Shown piece after piece: positions 62,940 through 64,000 of a stretch of 64,000 nt of DNA. This stretch comes from Marinobacter sp. (GTDB taxonomy: Bacteria > Pseudomonadota > Gammaproteobacteria > Pseudomonadales > Oleiphilaceae): assembly GCA_018402255.1 (NCBI GenBank), contig JAGYIS010000008.1, positions 186,001 through 250,000 on the forward strand, read 5' to 3'. The notes beneath the pieces are model-generated. The model saw nothing but the letters and a program-made list of their open reading frames with translations. It was not told where the DNA came from and did no database searches. Both the position numbers and the translations under genes were made by a program. The first letter of the stretch is position 1. Every line of letters starts with the position of its first letter.

Positions 62940-63380
62940 ATGACTGACATCCGACACCTCGTATGCCCCCATTGCCACAAAACCAATCGCGTACCGGCCG
63001 AGAAGCTTTCGGCCGGGGGCAACTGTGGCGCGTGCAAGCAACCGCTCTGGCCGGACCAGCTGCTGGATCTTACGGAGCAGACGTTTGCGGCACACACCGG
63101 GCGCAGCGATGTGCCGGTGCTGGTAGATTTCTGGGCCAGCTGGTGTGGGCCTTGCAAAGCGATGGCGCCGCAGTTCGAGCAGGCGGCGAACGCCTGGCGC
63201 GGTAAAGTGCGTTTTGCCAAACTGAACACGGAGCAATCACCGGGGCCGGCCGGGCAGTTTGGCATTCGCAGCATTCCCACAATGATCCTGTTCCAGAATG
63301 GCCGGGAAGTGGCCCGTCAGAGCGGTGCGATGAATCAGGCGCAGATCAGCCAGTGGCTGCAATCGAAGGGGATTCTGTAG
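62940..63380 (+). CDS. trxC: Thioredoxin 2
   Basis: A 146-residue TrxC. The N-terminal zinc finger has two C-x2-C pairs (LVCPHCHKT, GGNCGACKQP). Thioredoxin domain with active site DFWASWCGPCKAM and cis-Pro in RSIPTMILFQNG. Cytosolic, oxidative-stress-linked disulfide reductase. Confidence 0.94.
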   Translation: MTDIRHLVCPHCHKTNRVPAEKLSAGGNCGACKQPLWPDQLLDLTEQTFAAHTGRSDVPVLVDFWASWCGPCKAMAPQFEQAANAWRGKVRFAKLNTEQSPGPAGQFGIRSIPTMILFQNGREVARQSGAMNQAQISQWLQSKGIL

Positions 63381-63493
63381 GCCGTCGATCATGTGCTGCC
63401 TGATTGATCAGTTTGGACGAAGGGTTCAGGATCAAAAAGCGCCAGCCGTGTTAAAGTCGGATTTGGAATGGAATAGAACCGGAGGTAGCTCTC

Positions 63494-64000
63494 GTGAATA
63501 AGCCTCTCAGAAAAGGATTTATGGCGCCGTTGTGCCTCGTGCTCCTGGTTATATTCCTTGCGCTTCCTGGCGTCTCGGCGGCAAGCAGCAAGCTGACATT
63601 CGCGTTCAGCGAAGCCTCGCCACCTTACAGTTCGTCATCTGACGAGAAGGCTGTTGGGCTGTTTCCAGATTTGGTGCAGCTGACGTTCAGTTTTATACCC
63701 GACTACACCACGGAGAATGTAGTGTTGCCCTGGTCAAGGGCGCAGTACAACGTCAGGCAGGGCCTTACCGATGGCTTATTCACCTATCCGTCGAAGGAGC
63801 GACTGAGCTATGCAATCTTTTCAGCTTTACCGCTCTTCACTCAGGATTTCGGCCACCTGGTTTACTCGGCTGACAATCCCAATCGAAACGCTATCGAATC
63901 GGCGACCAGCTTTGCTGACTTATCCCGTTTGACGGTGATCGTCGAGAGGGGCTCCAAATGGGAAGAGGACAATATTCCCGATTATCTGGCGCGTGTGCCG
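63494..64000 (+). CDS. Substrate-binding periplasmic protein (SBP_bac_3-like), cut by window end
   Basis: The first 169 codons from GTG 63494 (GGAGG 8 nt upstream). Signal peptide LVLLVIFLALPGVSAAS, then LTFAFSEASPPYSSSSDEKAVGLFPDLVQL, VVLPWSRAQYNVRQGLTDGLFTYP and YAIFSALPLFTQDFGHLVYS. This is the polar-amino-acid type of binding fold widely used as a solute-binding or sensory protein in marine bacteria. The C-terminal half is outside the window. Confidence 0.8.
   Translation, partial: MNKPLRKGFMAPLCLVLLVIFLALPGVSAASSKLTFAFSEASPPYSSSSDEKAVGLFPDLVQLTFSFIPDYTTENVVLPWSRAQYNVRQGLTDGLFTYPSKERLSYAIFSALPLFTQDFGHLVYSADNPNRNAIESATSFADLSRLTVIVERGSKWEEDNIPDYLARVP

Noticed and set aside
1..64000. CRISPR arrays, tRNA/rRNA genes, complete insertion sequences or prophage structural genes
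   Set aside because: None recognised by eye; only an IS3 relic and a probable intron fragment were found. Short or diverged tRNAs could be missed without a covariance search.

Overview
The window reads as chromosomal DNA of a marine gammaproteobacterium, most probably Marinobacter or a close relative. This rests on recognisable protein families and local style (acpH, cbpAM, urtABCDE with urea carboxylase/allophanate hydrolase, DUF6160 and DUF5666 proteins, TrhO) in a fairly GC-rich background, not on a database match.

Layout. 1-12.8 kb: end of a helicase-like gene, a lipase-chaperone-like protein beside an SGNH hydrolase lipoprotein, cbpA-cbpM, then a module of two DUF5666 lipoproteins and two DUF6502-type proteins that share 14-bp GGGA-N6-TCCC palindromes, then acpH, a frameshifted nitronate monooxygenase, a DsbA-like protein, trhO and a DUF481 protein. 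12.8-21.1 kb: DUF523/DUF1722 protein, a phosphoesterase-like/GT4 glycosyltransferase fusion with a UPF0104 flippase-like protein, a DUF6160 surface protein, a GntR regulator, gloA, an EamA transporter and a ComEA-type protein. 21.5-34.4 kb: a complete urea-use locus: GntR regulator, urea carboxylase, allophanate hydrolase and the divergent urtABCDE transporter. The divergent promoter region holds sigma-54-type promoters, an NtrC-like site and paired TGTATAC palindromes.

34.4-39.3 kb is an AT-rich island with an ATPase-TIR gene pair, a decayed membrane protein gene and a Thoeris system (thsA intact, thsB with a 1-nt frameshift). Two attC-like hairpins separate the blocks, so this may be an integron-cassette-like defence cluster. 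39.3-56.4 kb is accessory DNA bracketed by two direct copies of a GGCT/aspartoacylase segment. It carries a NYN-domain protein, lipoproteins, a PAAR-DUF2235 (type VI secretion, phospholipase-like) effector with a DUF2931 partner, an orphan ParD, a corrinoid-binding-type protein, a tautomerase, MOSC, SRPBCC, an MNT/HEPN toxin-antitoxin pair, an SF1 helicase-DUF2726 protein, a probable group II intron fragment and an alpha/beta hydrolase pair. 56.4-64 kb: aspartoacylase plus GCS2-type ligase, a retropepsin-like protease, a TraR/DksA zinc finger, an IS3 relic, a short Rho-like ATPase lacking the usual N-terminus, a HigBA remnant, a deleted M14 peptidase, trxC and a truncated solute-binding protein.

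At least six otherwise good genes carry one single-nucleotide indel (nitronate monooxygenase, urea carboxylase, allophanate hydrolase, urtE, thsB, aspartoacylase). Sequencing error must therefore be considered before calling them pseudogenes. No rRNA, tRNA, CRISPR array or intact transposase was seen.
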